A stretch of 64,000 nt of DNA from Coprinellus micaceus (taxonomy: Eukaryota; Basidiomycota; Agaricomycetes; Agaricales; Psathyrellaceae). This document shows, piece by piece, positions 20,002 to 31,010 of this stretch. The notes under the pieces are model-generated. The model had not been told where the DNA came from. It ran no database searches and saw only the letters and a program-made list of their open reading frames with translations. The position numbers and the translations under genes are program-made. Location: the NCBI GenBank assembly GCA_951394405.1, contig OX596337.1:3348001-3412000 (forward strand), given 5' to 3'. How positions within the stretch are numbered: position 1 is the stretch's first letter; each line of letters opens with the position of its first letter.

Positions 20002-21402
20002 ATGTCAGAGAGCATCAAGCCCGATCCTGGCGCACCCCAGCAAGCGCAGCCGGGGCCTTCAAATGTCGGTGCATCAACTTCAACGGCACCACAGGCTCAG
20101 CAAGTAGCGCCTCAACTCGGTCAAGCAGCAGCAGCAGTCGCAGCGGCCCAGGCTGGCAAGGGAAGCTCCGATGTCGCCACCGTCATCGGCCAAATAATGG
20201 CGCAGCAGTTTGGCGAAGGATATGGGCTCGAGAAGATCGCCACCATTCTGAAGAACAACATGGATCATTTCGCGAAGCAGGGCAAGCTCACTCCAGCCCA
20301 GATCCATCAGGTATGTTTGAGGTTTTCAGGGGTGAAATGTCAGTTTCCTGACTCTGAATGTTTGTTGTCCTTCTCAGCTGCAAATGTTTGCCGACAAACA
20401 CGAGAACGGATCAGGAGGCGCTAAGGTGAGGCTGAGGCGCAACGTGCCATCTCTTTGTTACCCAGAACGGCATTCACACTCACATACATATTCATGGATT
20501 TCCGCTTTCGCCTTCAGGGGACGCCTGTTGCAGGTACATCTTCTCAGCCTGGAGGTATCAGCATCCCCAACACAATCTCCACATCTCAAGGCCCAGCAAC
20601 TCCGACGACTGGTGCGCTCCAAGTGGCCATCCAGCAAGCAACAGGTTCAGGGCAGTCATACGGTGCTATCAAGCCCGGTGACGCGCAAACGAAGCTCATA
20701 TCAGCCGTGAACCCCGGTGACAACTACCCACCAACAAACACGACTCTCAATTACACAAATCCTGGAGCGGTGACATGGACCCCAACGAGGCCGACTCTGA
20801 CTGGTGGATTGGCTGCGGGACGCGTTTCAGGTGCGTCGCAATTCATTTACTTCATCTACTCCGAAACTCAGTTCATTTTAGGCACACCTTCGCAGCTTGC
20901 AAGAGAAAATGTTGGGATGCTCACGATTGACGATAACACGACGCGGCGGAAGAATACCCCTGGAGACCAAAACATGCGGAGGACAATCCAGGACCTCGTT
21001 TCAAGTGTGGATCCGAACGTCAAGATTGAACCAGAGGTGGAGGATGTGAGTGCCATTATCATATTCATTTGCCATCATCCTCACTTTCCACTGTAGCTAC
21101 TACTCAACATCGCAGACGAATTTATCGACTCTGTGACGAACTTTGCGTGCCGGCTAGCCAAGCATCGTGGCGGAGATTCGCTCGAAGTCCGTGACCTCCA
21201 ACTTCATCTCGAACGGAACCACAACATTCGCGTCCCCGGTTTCGCCTCCGACGAAACGCAGATATCACTCTCACAAACGGGCATTGGCCCAGCGCTTCCC
21301 GCAGCAGCTGGAAAGAAGAACGCTCAGGGCCAACATACGACGTTGAGATCGCAGAGATTGGCTCAGGTGCAGCAAGCGAAGCGGGAAGCCAAGTTAATGT
21401 GA
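20002..21402 (+). CDS. TFIID subunit 12 (TAF12)
   Basis: Five exons (20002-20310, 20378-20425, 20518-20830, 20882-21045, 21097-21402) encode 379 residues. The C-terminal histone fold is diagnostic: RTIQDLVSSVDPNVKIEPEV, LLLNIADEFIDSVTNFACRL, AKHRGGDSLEVRDLQLHLER and NHNIRVPGF. The N-terminal two thirds are Gln/Ala/Ser/Pro-rich with a short folded patch (ATVIGQIMAQQFGEGYGLEK). TAF12 pairs with TAF4 in TFIID and with Ada1 in SAGA. The gene stops 38 bp from the stop of the convergent Tip41 gene, so the two transcripts must overlap at their 3' ends. Confidence 0.92.
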
Positions 21403-21440
21403 AGGGTTCTCCTCCCTTCGGACATTGTTGAGTATTACTT

Positions 21441-22717
21441 TCATTTCATCAACTTGACATCCCGCAGGACCATCCCGCCTTCCGTATCGGTAGACCCCAG
21501 CCGATTGTACTCTAGATATTCAGCAGTGTTTGCCTTCGTATTTCCAACTGCGGAGGTTTCTTGTCCTCCCTGTGTTGGGCTTGGCGTCAATCGGATGATC
21601 TCGCGTCTCGTACCCAGAGCCCTCCACCCCGTTTTTGCACCTTCTCGCTGGCTTATTCGTGTGGGCATCTCCGAGAGCGCTTTGGCGATGAACCCAGGGT
21701 CGGTGAGAGGGTGGAGGTCTTCCCGTCGAGGGAGTTGCTGGAGAGAAGTGATCAGGAAGTGCATTGAAACGACGAAATATAGGCTCACCCGTCGAACGCG
21801 TTCGTACGGTGCCTCCCACCCGCTCGTCTCCCTGATGATGGTTGGAGGAGACTTTGAGAAGGAGTGGAATATCCGCGTGTCGAATTGTCGGAAGAGGACG
21901 TTATCGACGCGGAGGGTAAACCGGGAGAGGATGAAGATGCATGTGGGCATTACGCGCTACGAAAATGGTCAACCCCTCTCCAGGACGAGAAATGGGGGTA
22001 TGCATACGATGCGAATGAGCAAGATCGAGGAGCCGTTATCGTGCAGCTCGTCCTCGAACAGCGGGATCTCCGCATAGAATAGGATAGGGTCTTGGCGCGT
22101 AAGCTCGGCCATCGGAATCGATTGAGAGGGGTCTTCCGGGTCTGCTGCTACCCATGGTATGGATTCGCAGCTCGGTCCCGGCTTCGGGGTCGCTTCAACA
22201 ACAGTGAGAAGAGAGGATGTGGACGATGCTGGTGAAGCGCTCGCTTCATCTTCCTGATACTGATGCCCTGAATATGTCGTGGTGTACGTCCAGTCGTACG
22301 GTTTCGCTACTGTTCTGGGCATCGAGAACGACGGGGAGTCTGTCCTAATCGTGAAAGATAAACGCATGTCTTCTTTAGATTGAATAGAAGAACGTGCCTG
22401 CTCTCCAGCCATTTGTCCGCATATCCGACTTTGACCCCTCCATCTCCGTCTCCTAGTTCCCCGTTCTTGATCTCTCCAAGAGCACCTGGGGTCGTAAAAG
22501 CATACTTCCATCCACTTGGTTTATGTTCTAGTGTGAGGACGTTGTTACCAAAGGTCATCTCTGGTAGAGGTATCCCGAATGTGGCATGGAGTGTGTCGCA
22601 TTCTTGCGCATTCGATATTGGATTGGTTGACGCCGTGATCGACCAGCCATGGACATCGATCATCCGCGAGTTGGGAGATTCAAGTAACTTGTGAGGAGGG
22701 AGAGGGCCGACGGACAT
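21441..22717 (-). CDS. Tip41-like TOR-pathway protein
   Basis: Four exons on the minus strand (22717-22398, 22344-22008, 21956-21789, 21737-21441) encode 373 residues. Family blocks appear in order: IPLPEMTFGNNVLTLEHKPS, VAKPYDWTYTTTYSG, DPILFYAEIPLFEDELHDNG, then IRVMPTCIFILSRFTLRVDN followed by VLFRQFDTRIFHSF and the IIRETSGWE element. In yeast Tip41 binds Tap42 and the PP2A-like phosphatases and so modulates TORC1 output. The first intron appears to begin with GC rather than GT (AG|GCACGT, 22397), which is the only way to keep the frame between exons 1 and 2. The C-terminal 99 residues are less conserved. Confidence 0.9.
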
Positions 22718-22814
22718 GGTGGTCGCGGTGAGAGATTATCAGTGTGGGGAACGCCATCAACGCGTTTCTCCCAAATCGAGATCCTCAACAGCAACTCTTT
22801 CCCGCTCGACGACG
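22718..22814. promoter_or_regulatory. Ultra-short divergent Tip41 / dynein LIC promoter
   Basis: Just 97 bp separate the two divergent start codons. This space must hold both core promoters and both leaders, unless the leaders overlap the opposite gene. Confidence 0.55.
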
Positions 22815-24678
22815 ATGGACAACTCAAGACCCCCCACGCCAGACAGCGCGCCCCCGCAAGACTTGTGGTCGTCGATCCTAGACTCGGTCTCGACGTCGCG
22901 CTCGACACCCTCCAAGCAGGTGCTCATCCTCGGCCAGCCGTCGTCGGGCAAGTCGACCGTTGCGTCTGCACTGCTACAGAAACCTGTCGCGGACGAGGCA
23001 AAGGATGACCAGCAGCGGGTAGACTTTGCGCTCGGATACGATTTTGCGAATGTGAGGGATGAGGCGGACGAAGGTGAGTGGCCGTGTTGTCAAGCAGGGG
23101 GAACGGGTCTTGACATTGAATAGATACCCTCGCCAGATTGTCAGTGTACACTGTACCCTCCTCAGCCCCTTCGTATAAATCCTTGTTACCCCACTTCCTG
23201 CCACCACGGCCGTCTCTTCCGCATACCCTGGTGGTCATCGTACTCGATTGGACGAAACCGTGGACATTCGTGGAGGAGCTCGAGACATGGCTGCAGTGGG
23301 TAGAGACCTGGGCGAAGGGAGACAGCTCAAGAGAGCTGGAAATCACGCGAGAGGAGAATCGCGAACGATGTACGCGTTTCCCGCTGGTGTTTGGCTCAGC
23401 GAACTGACTTGGTTACCAGTACAGTCACACATACAGCACTATGCCGAGCCATCGACCGATCCAGTGCCCGCAGCCACCTCGACACTGTCGAGCACCCTAC
23501 TCCCGTTGGGACCGGGGACGCTTACCCATAATGCCGCTGGAGTGCCTATCGTCGTTGTATGCTCGAAGGCTGATATCATTGACGAGGCATCGGACAATAC
23601 CCCGGTGGGAGGCATGGTGAAAGGAAAGGGGGGAGAATGGGAAGAGAGAACGGACGGCATTATGCAAGTCCTGAGGACTATATGCTTGAAGTGTACGTCA
23701 TTTCAGCAGCTCGTCTCGCATGCCATTGACTTCCTTGAACAGACGGGGCGAGTTTGCTGTATACGACCCCTTTGCCATCAACCCTGCAAATCCTCAGGCA
23801 ATATAGCCTCCATCTCCTCTTCATGCCGCCTGCACCCTCTCCTGGATTGGAGGTGCAAGCACCCGTCAGGAACATATTCCCCTTCAGCCAAAAACCAAAT
23901 ACCCTGGATCGCGACCATATTCTCGTACCCGCTGGTTGGGATAGCTGGGGGAAGATCGGTGTGCTCAGAGACGGGTTCGATGCTAAACTATGGAACGAAG
24001 CCTGGGAGAGAGATCTCGAGGCGGATGGGTCGAGTAACGAACCTGGAGCGAAGGCACTGTACTCTTCATTCGTACCTGATCAGGGACTGAAGGTGTGGCA
24101 TGTCAATAGTCACGATTGCCCCCTAACTCACCCAAACCTCACAGCCAACCCCACTTCCTGCGTTCAACAATCCCATCCCCGAGCAAGCCTTCCTTGCCCG
24201 GCACTACGACGAAAACGCCAAGAAATCCGACCGAGATCCTCGCGGGGCGTTCAAGAACCCCGGAGAAATGTCTGCTGGTATCGTCGGTCCTCTTGGGAGC
24301 AGCAGCTTTAGCCTGCCAAATGTTGAGCGGGCTTTATCGGAGATGGAGTCTGGTATGGGGCCTGCGGGTGCTTCCGCTGCTGCAGGAAGTCGCATTGGCC
24401 AGCGTCCCCCAGCTGTCAGTGCCAGGAGCGGTGGATTGGGTGGCGCATCCCCTCCGACATCCGCGGGCCGCGTCCCGACGTCGCCAACTCCAGGGCTTGG
24501 TGCCACTAGCCCTGCTACTGGCCAGAGCCAGCACGAGGTTCTTCAGAACTTCTTCCAGAGCCTGTTGAATACGAAGGATCGGACAGGAGCCACCCCTGCC
24601 CGAAGTGCGACGCCGAGGATGAACGGGACCTCTCCGCCAGGGGCAGCACCGAACGGCAGCGCCGACGAGGAGAACTAG
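22815..24678 (+). CDS. Dynein light intermediate chain
   Basis: Five exons (22815-23073, 23124-23369, 23420-23692, 23743-24092, 24145-24678) encode 553 residues. A Ras-like GTPase fold comes first: P-loop GQPSSGKSTV near residue 44, LVVIVLDWTKPWTFVEEL with the LIC-specific DWTKPW, and VPIVVVCSKAD near 230. Then follow YGASLLYTTPLPSTLQIL and the conserved ILVPAGWDSWGKIGVLRDGF. The C-terminal 180 residues are Ser/Pro/Gly-rich with a hydrophobic patch (EVLQNFFQSLLN) that matches the adaptor-binding helix used by LIC to grip cargo adaptors. It links dynein heavy chains to cargo on microtubules. Confidence 0.92.
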
Positions 24679-24977
24679 CACTCTTCAGCAGATTTATTAT
24701 ACGATTTACACTTGGGTTTGGAGCGGCTATTGTGCTTTGAAGAGACTTCAATTTCATTGACCGTGAGAACTCTGGTGTTGTCACGTATTTTGTGCACCTG
24801 CTTCTTTGTCCTTGACCACCACCACGCCACTACCCTCGCGACCGACACCCCGCCGCTGTCCCTGTATCCCCTCCCGCCCCAGGTCCCTGAAATACACCCA
24901 AAAACGCCGATACGATGGGCAAATGGTGAGTCGGGACGGGGGCAGACCGTCACGCTACCCGCGGAATGTTGCCTGCC

Positions 24978-26539
24978 ATGAAGTCATTTCCGAGGGTCGT
25001 GTATCTGACCGTGATGACGCCGCTTGCCGCGCGCCTGGTGTCCTTTACATACAGGTCACCTAATTATACGGACAACGAGCTGACGAACAAAATCTCGACC
25101 CTGGTGTGAGTCTTTCCGTCTGTTCTGGTATCGTATTTGACCGGTGGGACGGGATGTAGAACAGGGGCGCTCCGACGAGCTGCTATTGATAACGACTCCG
25201 GAGTTGCGAACATGACATACGAGAACTTTGTCCGCGACTTGGACACGGGTGATGCTTTCACGGCAACGATGGTAGATATCCTGGTCAAAGTGCGTGCATG
25301 TTATCTTCGTGGGAAGGGGGTCAGGGGGAACTGAATGAATGGCAACAGGAAGTCGCGGAACGGCGAGGTCGACCACAACCGGATCGTCGGTTCCTCTCAC
25401 AGCGGACAACTTCGAGCCTCAGGAAACTCGCCATGCCACTGAACCAGTACCCTTCGCGCGTGCGGCATTCACATATGGCGCGGAGACCCTTCGCCACTAT
25501 GCTTCCTGAATACGACGACGACGACGACAATTTTGAGCTGATGGTACAGGAGGCGGCGGAGGGAACACAGAGGAGCTCGGCGGATCTGTACGATGCCCTG
25601 TCCATGCCCTGGCCTGGGCGGGGTGGTAGGACGGATGGAGAGGAGAGTTCTCTAAGGACGACGGCGGTTCCTCTGCGCGTACGGTCACCTCCCAGTGCAT
25701 CGGGCTCGGGGGCCACCACTTCCGCATTCACTCCCGGAAACCGATCCGCAACGCACTGGTCTGTTTTACCCCCAGCTCCAGGCACCACCTTGACGAGACA
25801 AGCGTCAATACGGCGCCCGTTCACCTCCAGGAACATCGAGTTCAACAACTTTACGAGACGACACCGTTCCACTCACAGGGATGGCTTGGACGGCGAGGGG
25901 TCTGACATTCCAGTAGCGGAGCCAAGGGATGAGCCTTGGACCACAAGGGCTACCTCCGCCACCACGGGGCCATATGGTTCCGCAAGGCGCTTCTTTCCTG
26001 GGATTACCGCTAGGCGGTTGAGGAGGAGTGAAGCGCAGAGAGAAGCGCAAAGGAGAGCGGGAATTGTCTCTGATTCGAGCAGTGACGAGGACTTGCTGGG
26101 ACTCGCGAATGCGGATACCCAGCAGTTCCTGGCCTACACAGGCCATCCGTCGCTGAGAGCGGTCTTGGGAGGTACGTCTCCACCTGGGGCTGGACCATCG
26201 TCTGCTGGACCAAGCGCACCCACATCCAGTGGCGCTGGGCCCAGCAGATCTGGGGCGGGCTTCGGTGAAATTCCGACCAGCGACGAGAGGACAGAGACCG
26301 TCTCTGTTTCTGCATCCATGGCCGTTCCCCGCCTACGTCGTGGGGGCCTGCGTGCCCCTGAGTCGATGGTTACTCCCAGCGCGACGCCACCTGCAGAAGA
26401 AGCCTCGACTTCCACGGTGTCGTCCTCCGGTGCCCAAAATGTTGGTGTGGAAGAGGTGGTCGTGTCGGAGCCGCCGAGAGAAGAGCCTGTAGCGTATCCT
26501 ACGCCCGGGTCAATCGCTGAGGGTGAGCATTTGACTTGA
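24978..26539 (+). CDS. Unrecognised protein, Ser/Gly/Ala-rich tail
   Basis: Three exons keep phase (24978-25105, 25160-25289, 25349-26539) and encode 482 residues. The first 110 residues look folded: a mildly hydrophobic start (SFPRVVYLTVMTPLAARLVS), then YTDNELTNKIS, ALRRAAIDNDSGVANMTYEN and FVRDLDTGDAFTATMVDILV. The rest is disordered, with an aspartate run near residue 138 (EYDDDDDNFE), many Ser-Gly-Pro stretches and several RR pairs. I do not recognise the family. An alternative start exon (ATGGGCAAATG at 24915) was considered; no acceptor puts it in phase. Gene-like codon pattern and splicing make it probably real. Confidence 0.55.
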
Positions 26540-27602
26540 GGGGATCGTGGTTAGGTTTGGGGAGATATTTTTATTCATTGCGAGGGTGTCACACGTTGGA
26601 CATCTGTCTTTCTTTCTCAACAGCATTTGGAAAAAAGTGCGCCTGTCAGCGTCTGTAATACTATGCAAGTTTGTTACCTCGTACTCCACCTTCAGTTGCT
26701 GGCGCTCCGAGTGCTTTGACTTTCGTTTCTTCAATCCTCCTGTTGATACAAGTGTAGTGTAGCTGTAGATTTAATGGTAGATCCATGTATGTAGTGTAGC
26801 CGCGCTGGTGACATTCGCTTGAATACGATATACCACACTGGTGGGTGCCTGGCGCCCGCCGAATTGACCGCTCCGTTCAAGTTGCCGTCCATCGATGTGC
26901 GGACGATTTGTGGGAGGTTGTGGGTCCAGGGCATGAGGCGTGGGATGTGGCTCGAGCCCACCATCAGCCCATCAACTCGAATTTGCCGAGTCACACTGCA
27001 AGAAAGGATCTATTCATCCAGCGTCACATCGCAATCACATTGTGTTTCGCGGTTTGGCTTTCACCTGGATGTTTCTTTCATGGTTCCGTGGGACAATGGG
27101 GGATTCACGTTTCTTTTGACACGATTGTCCCTTCCATGTTTGTTTCACTGTAGCGAGGCGCATTATTTTGAATGCCACGCGATGCGATCACAATGTGTCC
27201 AAAAAGGTGCATGTAACGCGCATGTTGCAGCAATGCGACCTTGGGCATAGGCTAGACGCATTGCGGAAACATCCTGGGATGTATCCTTTTATGTTATCAC
27301 TTAGCACAGTGTGTTAGAATTCGCAATAAAGCCAAACCGCCGCCGGCTATGAGCCTTCGATGTGATCGCGGGAACATTGGACTTTTCTTGCAGTGTCACA
27401 GCCAGCTTGAACTCGAACGCTGACCCGCTCTCACCTCTGAACGCCGGATGAGGCCCTCAAACGAGTAGATACGATGGCCTCTGGATGTATCTCTGCCGAA
27501 TGCCCTCGGGGTAGTGCCTGGAACTCCATCTACACCAGCACCCGCCAGCTCTATGTGTAGAGATCCTCTCGCACATATTCGTTATTCTTCGTTCGGAGAG
27601 TG
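26540..27602. other. Gene-free stretch before the accessory island
   Basis: 1.06 kb with no convincing gene. It is lower in GC than its neighbours. Two overlapping frames at 26819-27250 and 26845-27153 carry no known domain. The last 8 bases (27595-27602, GGAGAGTG) are the left target-site duplication of the hAT-like element. Confidence 0.45.
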
Positions 27603-28270
27603 AGGACCCCCCATTATCCCTATGCAGGTCCGATCCCAGTGCGGACGAAAATGGCCCCAATTGGACCCCCCAGGTCCGATTTTTGTGCGGACGAAAACGA
27701 AAAATTTGGCACGCAGGTCCGATCTTTTGTGCGGAGAAACAACCCTAGTCGGTGGCGATGTCCGATCCCATGCGGACGAAATCTGAGGGCGAGGAACGGG
27801 CCTAGGTAACCTGGGCGGGCCTCATCGTCGTCACCATTTTTGAGGGGACCACTCTGGAGTGCCGGCCAGTGCCCTCCAGTGCCTAAATTTCGTCTTTTGG
27901 AGATGGTCGGACGACAGCATTTGGGTTGTGAGCCGCAAGCGAGATTAGAGCGACCGTGGTTGCAGCTCGTTTCGTTACCCCTCCCTTCCTCCACCATTAT
28001 TTCGAAGTTTCAGCCTTTATACTTGGTCGTTGTGTGCTATAGTACAGTATCTACCTATTTTAATACCCTGAATCTGCTTTGAACGCGATTTTTGGGCCCG
28101 TGCGGACGGATAAGCGCCCTGGGAGGTATCATCCGCGGTGCGGACGAAAATGGGCCAAAAATGGTACCCCCGATCCCAATGCGGACGGAAACCGGCCTGA
28201 AATGGAGGTGCGAAAATGGCCGAAATTAGCGATTTTGGATCGGACATAGCTCAGCATAATGGGGGGTCCT
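27603..28270. mobile_element. Non-autonomous hAT-like element, 668 bp
   Basis: Perfect 15-bp terminal inverted repeats bound the element: AGGACCCCCCATTAT at 27603-27617 and its reverse complement at 28256-28270. Directly outside, GGAGAGTG is present on both sides (27595-27602 and 28271-28278), a perfect 8-bp target duplication, the size made by hAT (and P) transposases. Both ends carry a reiterated hairpin motif of the form GTCCG-n-TGCGGAC followed by GAAA: copies near 27628, 27674, 27717 (last base changed) and 27760 on the left, and half-motifs near 28100, 28139, 28180 and 28240 on the right. There is no transposase frame, so it needs a transposase in trans. Superfamily assignment is inference from the duplication length. 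Confidence 0.85.
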
Positions 28271-28487
28271 GGAGAGTGCCGCCTGTTCCACAAAGGATAC
28301 CCCGGTCGTACCCATCGGATCTTCCGTCACACACGGCCCCAACCCCTGGCGGGCAGCTGCTATAGGCTGTACGAATGTCTGGACGTCACTACCTGTTGGG
28401 AACCCTGCCTTTACGCGTGCTGCGCTTGAGATATGCCCAAACACGTTCAAGCCATTGATCCTGTTCCAGCACCTTTCGCCCGTCTGA

Positions 28488-28794
28488 CACATATTCCCAC
28501 TCGGCTCATATTGGCTGAGCTGCTCTTGTCCGCCCAAAGCACCACGTCTGTGGGCACATCCACTCTTCTCGAGCAACCGAACTCATTACGTGGGGACGAT
28601 AACAAGGGATACGAAGGAATATCCGCGGGGGAAAGGGGCTTGGGCGGAGTGGCGGTACTGGTTTGGCACCTTGTATTGGAATGGCTCGAAGAACGGGGAC
28701 GAAGTCTAACCTGGGGAGGAAGCAGCGATCCAATGAAGGCTGGTGGAGCAATGCAGCTGGTGAATGCAATATCGGTCGCAGGGTTGAAGGATTG
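28488..28794 (+). pseudogene. Broken 3' end of a metallophosphoesterase copy
   Basis: Corresponds to roughly the last 110 residues of the gene at 7429-8514. The stretch GERGLGGVAVLVWHLVLEWL and its continuation GAMQLVNAISVAGLKD line up with GKRGLGGVVMLVWWLAVGWL and GATQLVNAASVAGLKD of the parent. Upstream the copy has lost about a dozen bases and its frame, so the GHxH metal motif is gone. It also stops ten residues before the parent. The catalytic N-terminal domain is absent; faint similarity may extend left to about 28300. Confidence 0.8.
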
Positions 28795-29191
28795 AAGGAG
28801 AATGGGGACCCGTGTGGTCGAGATTTAACGACCTTCGACCATGTAAGTGAGGGGCGGAAGGGCCAGTTCCCTGGTGCTCCCCGCCTCGCCTGGTGCGCCT
28901 GGTCCTCGTCGATTTGCGCAGGATTTGTGGATGATTGGCTGGGGATCTCGCGTGGCAGGGCCCGGGCGTGGGGACTTGGTTCGACCGTCCATCATCAGAA
29001 AGCAAACTCAAATTTGCAAGAAGCTTCGACCCAACTTGACCTCGAACGTCGACCTACCCTCCTCAAAAAAACGCATATACCCACTCTTTCAGGGACAAGT
29101 AAGCTTCAGCTCCTCCGGGACGTTAGATCGGTACTCAAATGAATATTCAAGAGGACTCCCAGGGACTCGATCGATCACATTGGAGTCAGGG
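28488..29191 (+). repeat. Inverted copy of the 7.1-7.8 kb segment
   Basis: In plus orientation this repeats the minus-strand content of 7106-7793: phosphoesterase 3' end, spacer, and the first bases of the F-box gene (ATGAATATTCAAG at 29141 matches ATGAACATTCAAG at 7158). The match stops abruptly at about 29191, where the sequence becomes the inside of another F-box gene on the opposite strand. Confidence 0.85.
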
Positions 29192-29193
29192 AT

Positions 29194-29642
29194 ATGACTC
29201 GCTCATTGGGGCCACATCCGGGTGTAAAAGGACAGAGCTTGAACGATATCGGCGCATCTTTGGATCGAGAAAGCACAGCGTTGGTGTATGTTGGGTTGAC
29301 GATCGGTAGACTCGTCCAGAGCGCGGTGCAATCCAGAGCAACAGACCTCCAGAGTCGGCAGACGAACGTAATCTGGACCCATTGTCGCTGCCCGTGCGAT
29401 GAGCCTGAACACTTGGCGTGAAGAGCAAGGAATATGTCCGCCAGTGTTTCCAGGGGAAGGCGCGAGATTGGCGAAGCCGTGTTATACCGGTTTTGCAGGG
29501 AACGGAAATCGTCCTCCAGTTCAAGGATCCGTCGAGCGATTTTGTCGTGGAGGGCCTGCACGCCGACCCCATTACTAGCTCCAAGCAACGCGTTCGTCGC
29601 GGGCGAGGACGCGTCATCCTGTTCGATGACTTCCTCGGACAT
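29194..29642 (-). pseudogene. F-box gene truncated after about 150 residues
   Basis: ATG at 29642. A lead-in coiled coil (LHDKIARRILELEDDFRSLQ) comes before a good F-box: ASPISRLPLETLADIFLALH, then WVQITFVCRLWRSVALDCTA and LWTSLPIVNP. The frame then crosses into the duplicated segment at about 29191 and stops at 29175. The LRR part (some 350-450 residues) is missing, removed by the breakpoint of the inverted duplication. It could still make a short F-box peptide, but loss of the substrate domain argues for a pseudogene. Confidence 0.75.
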
Positions 29643-29990
29643 GGTGCTAGAGTCTGAAGGACTTTGTCAACAGCATAAGTACTGCATTTCAACCTTTTCG
29701 AGATATGTGTCTTACAGCGAGCGCCTGATTGGTGCAGAGGAATTCAAAGGGCTGGAGTGGTGGGAGTCGAAGGCGAGATGGTGGTTCTAGCGAGAGCATG
29801 TGCGTCGCTTGGGCTTGTTCGTCCACGCCTCAAAAACCTTCCCACGCTAGTGCACCGACTCTGAAGAGTGGCGAGCGGCGAGGGCCGTTGCAGGACGACC
29901 CCTTATTTCACCGTTATTTCCAAGCCACTATCGAGGATGTGTCTTTGTATGCAGCCTTAGTCTTTTGTAGGCGTAGATAGTTGGATCAAT
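29643..29990. other. Upstream region of the truncated F-box gene
   Basis: About 350 bp with no gene. The last 7 bases (GATCAAT, 29984-29990) are the left target duplication of the 1,020-bp element. Confidence 0.45.
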
Positions 29991-31010
29991 CCCAGTGAGA
30001 ATTGGAGTCGCCCCCAGGTACTCTGGAGGTGCATTTCAGTCGTACACCTCGTTCTCGATAATGGGCGGAACCCCAACGAGTATTTGACCCCAATATACTC
30101 GTTCCGAATCGCGTTTTTTGAGCATACAAAAATATAATTGTACAATTGCAAAATGGTGCACGTACAGCTTGGTATGTAGTGAACGGAAGAGTACCTATGA
30201 CGCCACCCGCTCGCCATCCCCCTCCCGCCCTCCTCGATCAAAATTCGAGTCTTTACCAAGTGCACAGTGAGAATCGGCTAGCCATTGAAACAGCGATCAG
30301 CGATGGAAGCCTACGGGAAAGCGGTGAGATGATATCCTGGACCAAAGGGAGGGAGGCGACGTACTCGGAGGAATGACAGAGGGCGAGAGCTAAGGAAAAC
30401 AGGTCAGAAAAGTCAGGGTGAAGACCACATTGAGAAGATGCTCACCACCTGGAGAGGAGAAGCATGGCGAGTGCGATCCTACCGTGGTAGCAGTGGTAGA
30501 TCGGTCCATGGTAGGATCTGGAGGCCCCGGGGTGGGAGCGGCCGGCGGTTGGACAATGGTGGGCTGGGGGTGGTGGGTTCGGCCCAAGTTCGACCTTGGC
30601 AATGGCGAGTTCAGAGCCTAACCGACAGAATGTGCCTGGAGAAGAGTAGGTTCATTTTGGGTGAGCCTGGGGCGCTCGCCTGAGGCAGCGGGGGCGGGGG
30701 CGTGTCATGGAGATGGAGGAAGACAAAGACTCGCACCAGATGGACTTGGTCGTTCGAAAGAGTCTCTTAAGTACACCCTGATGCAGATCATATTCTACTG
30801 AGAAGGTTTGGAAACGTGCAATATCTTAAGATTTGGCGACTCTGGGCGACTTTCTCGCTGTTGTACGATAGTGGGTATGGACAGGTACGGACGAAGAACG
30901 ATCAAAACCTGTACGGAATTTGCGTTTGCAACTATGGATAGACTTGGAACGACTGGGTCAACTGAAATACACCTCCAGAGTACCTGGGGGCGACTCCAAT
31001 TCTCACTGGG
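29991..31010. mobile_element. 1,020-bp non-autonomous element with 50-bp TIRs
   Basis: The first 50 bp (29991-30040, starting CCCAGTGAGAATTGGAGTCG) and the reverse complement of the last 50 bp (30961-31010) differ at one position only. GATCAAT flanks both sides (29984-29990 and 31011-31017), a perfect 7-bp target duplication (8 bp if one G of the TIR is counted). The 920-bp interior has only short frames without domains. The near-identical arms mean recent insertion or recent sequence homogenisation. Superfamily is uncertain: 7-8 bp duplications point to hAT/P-like elements, but the CCCAGTG end is not a standard hAT terminus. Confidence 0.85.

Noticed and set aside
21454..22077. 207-codon plus-strand frame
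   Set aside because: It runs antisense to well-supported Tip41 exons and has no domain.
26819..27250. 143-codon plus-strand frame
   Set aside because: Low coding quality, no domain, and a competing frame over the same bases.
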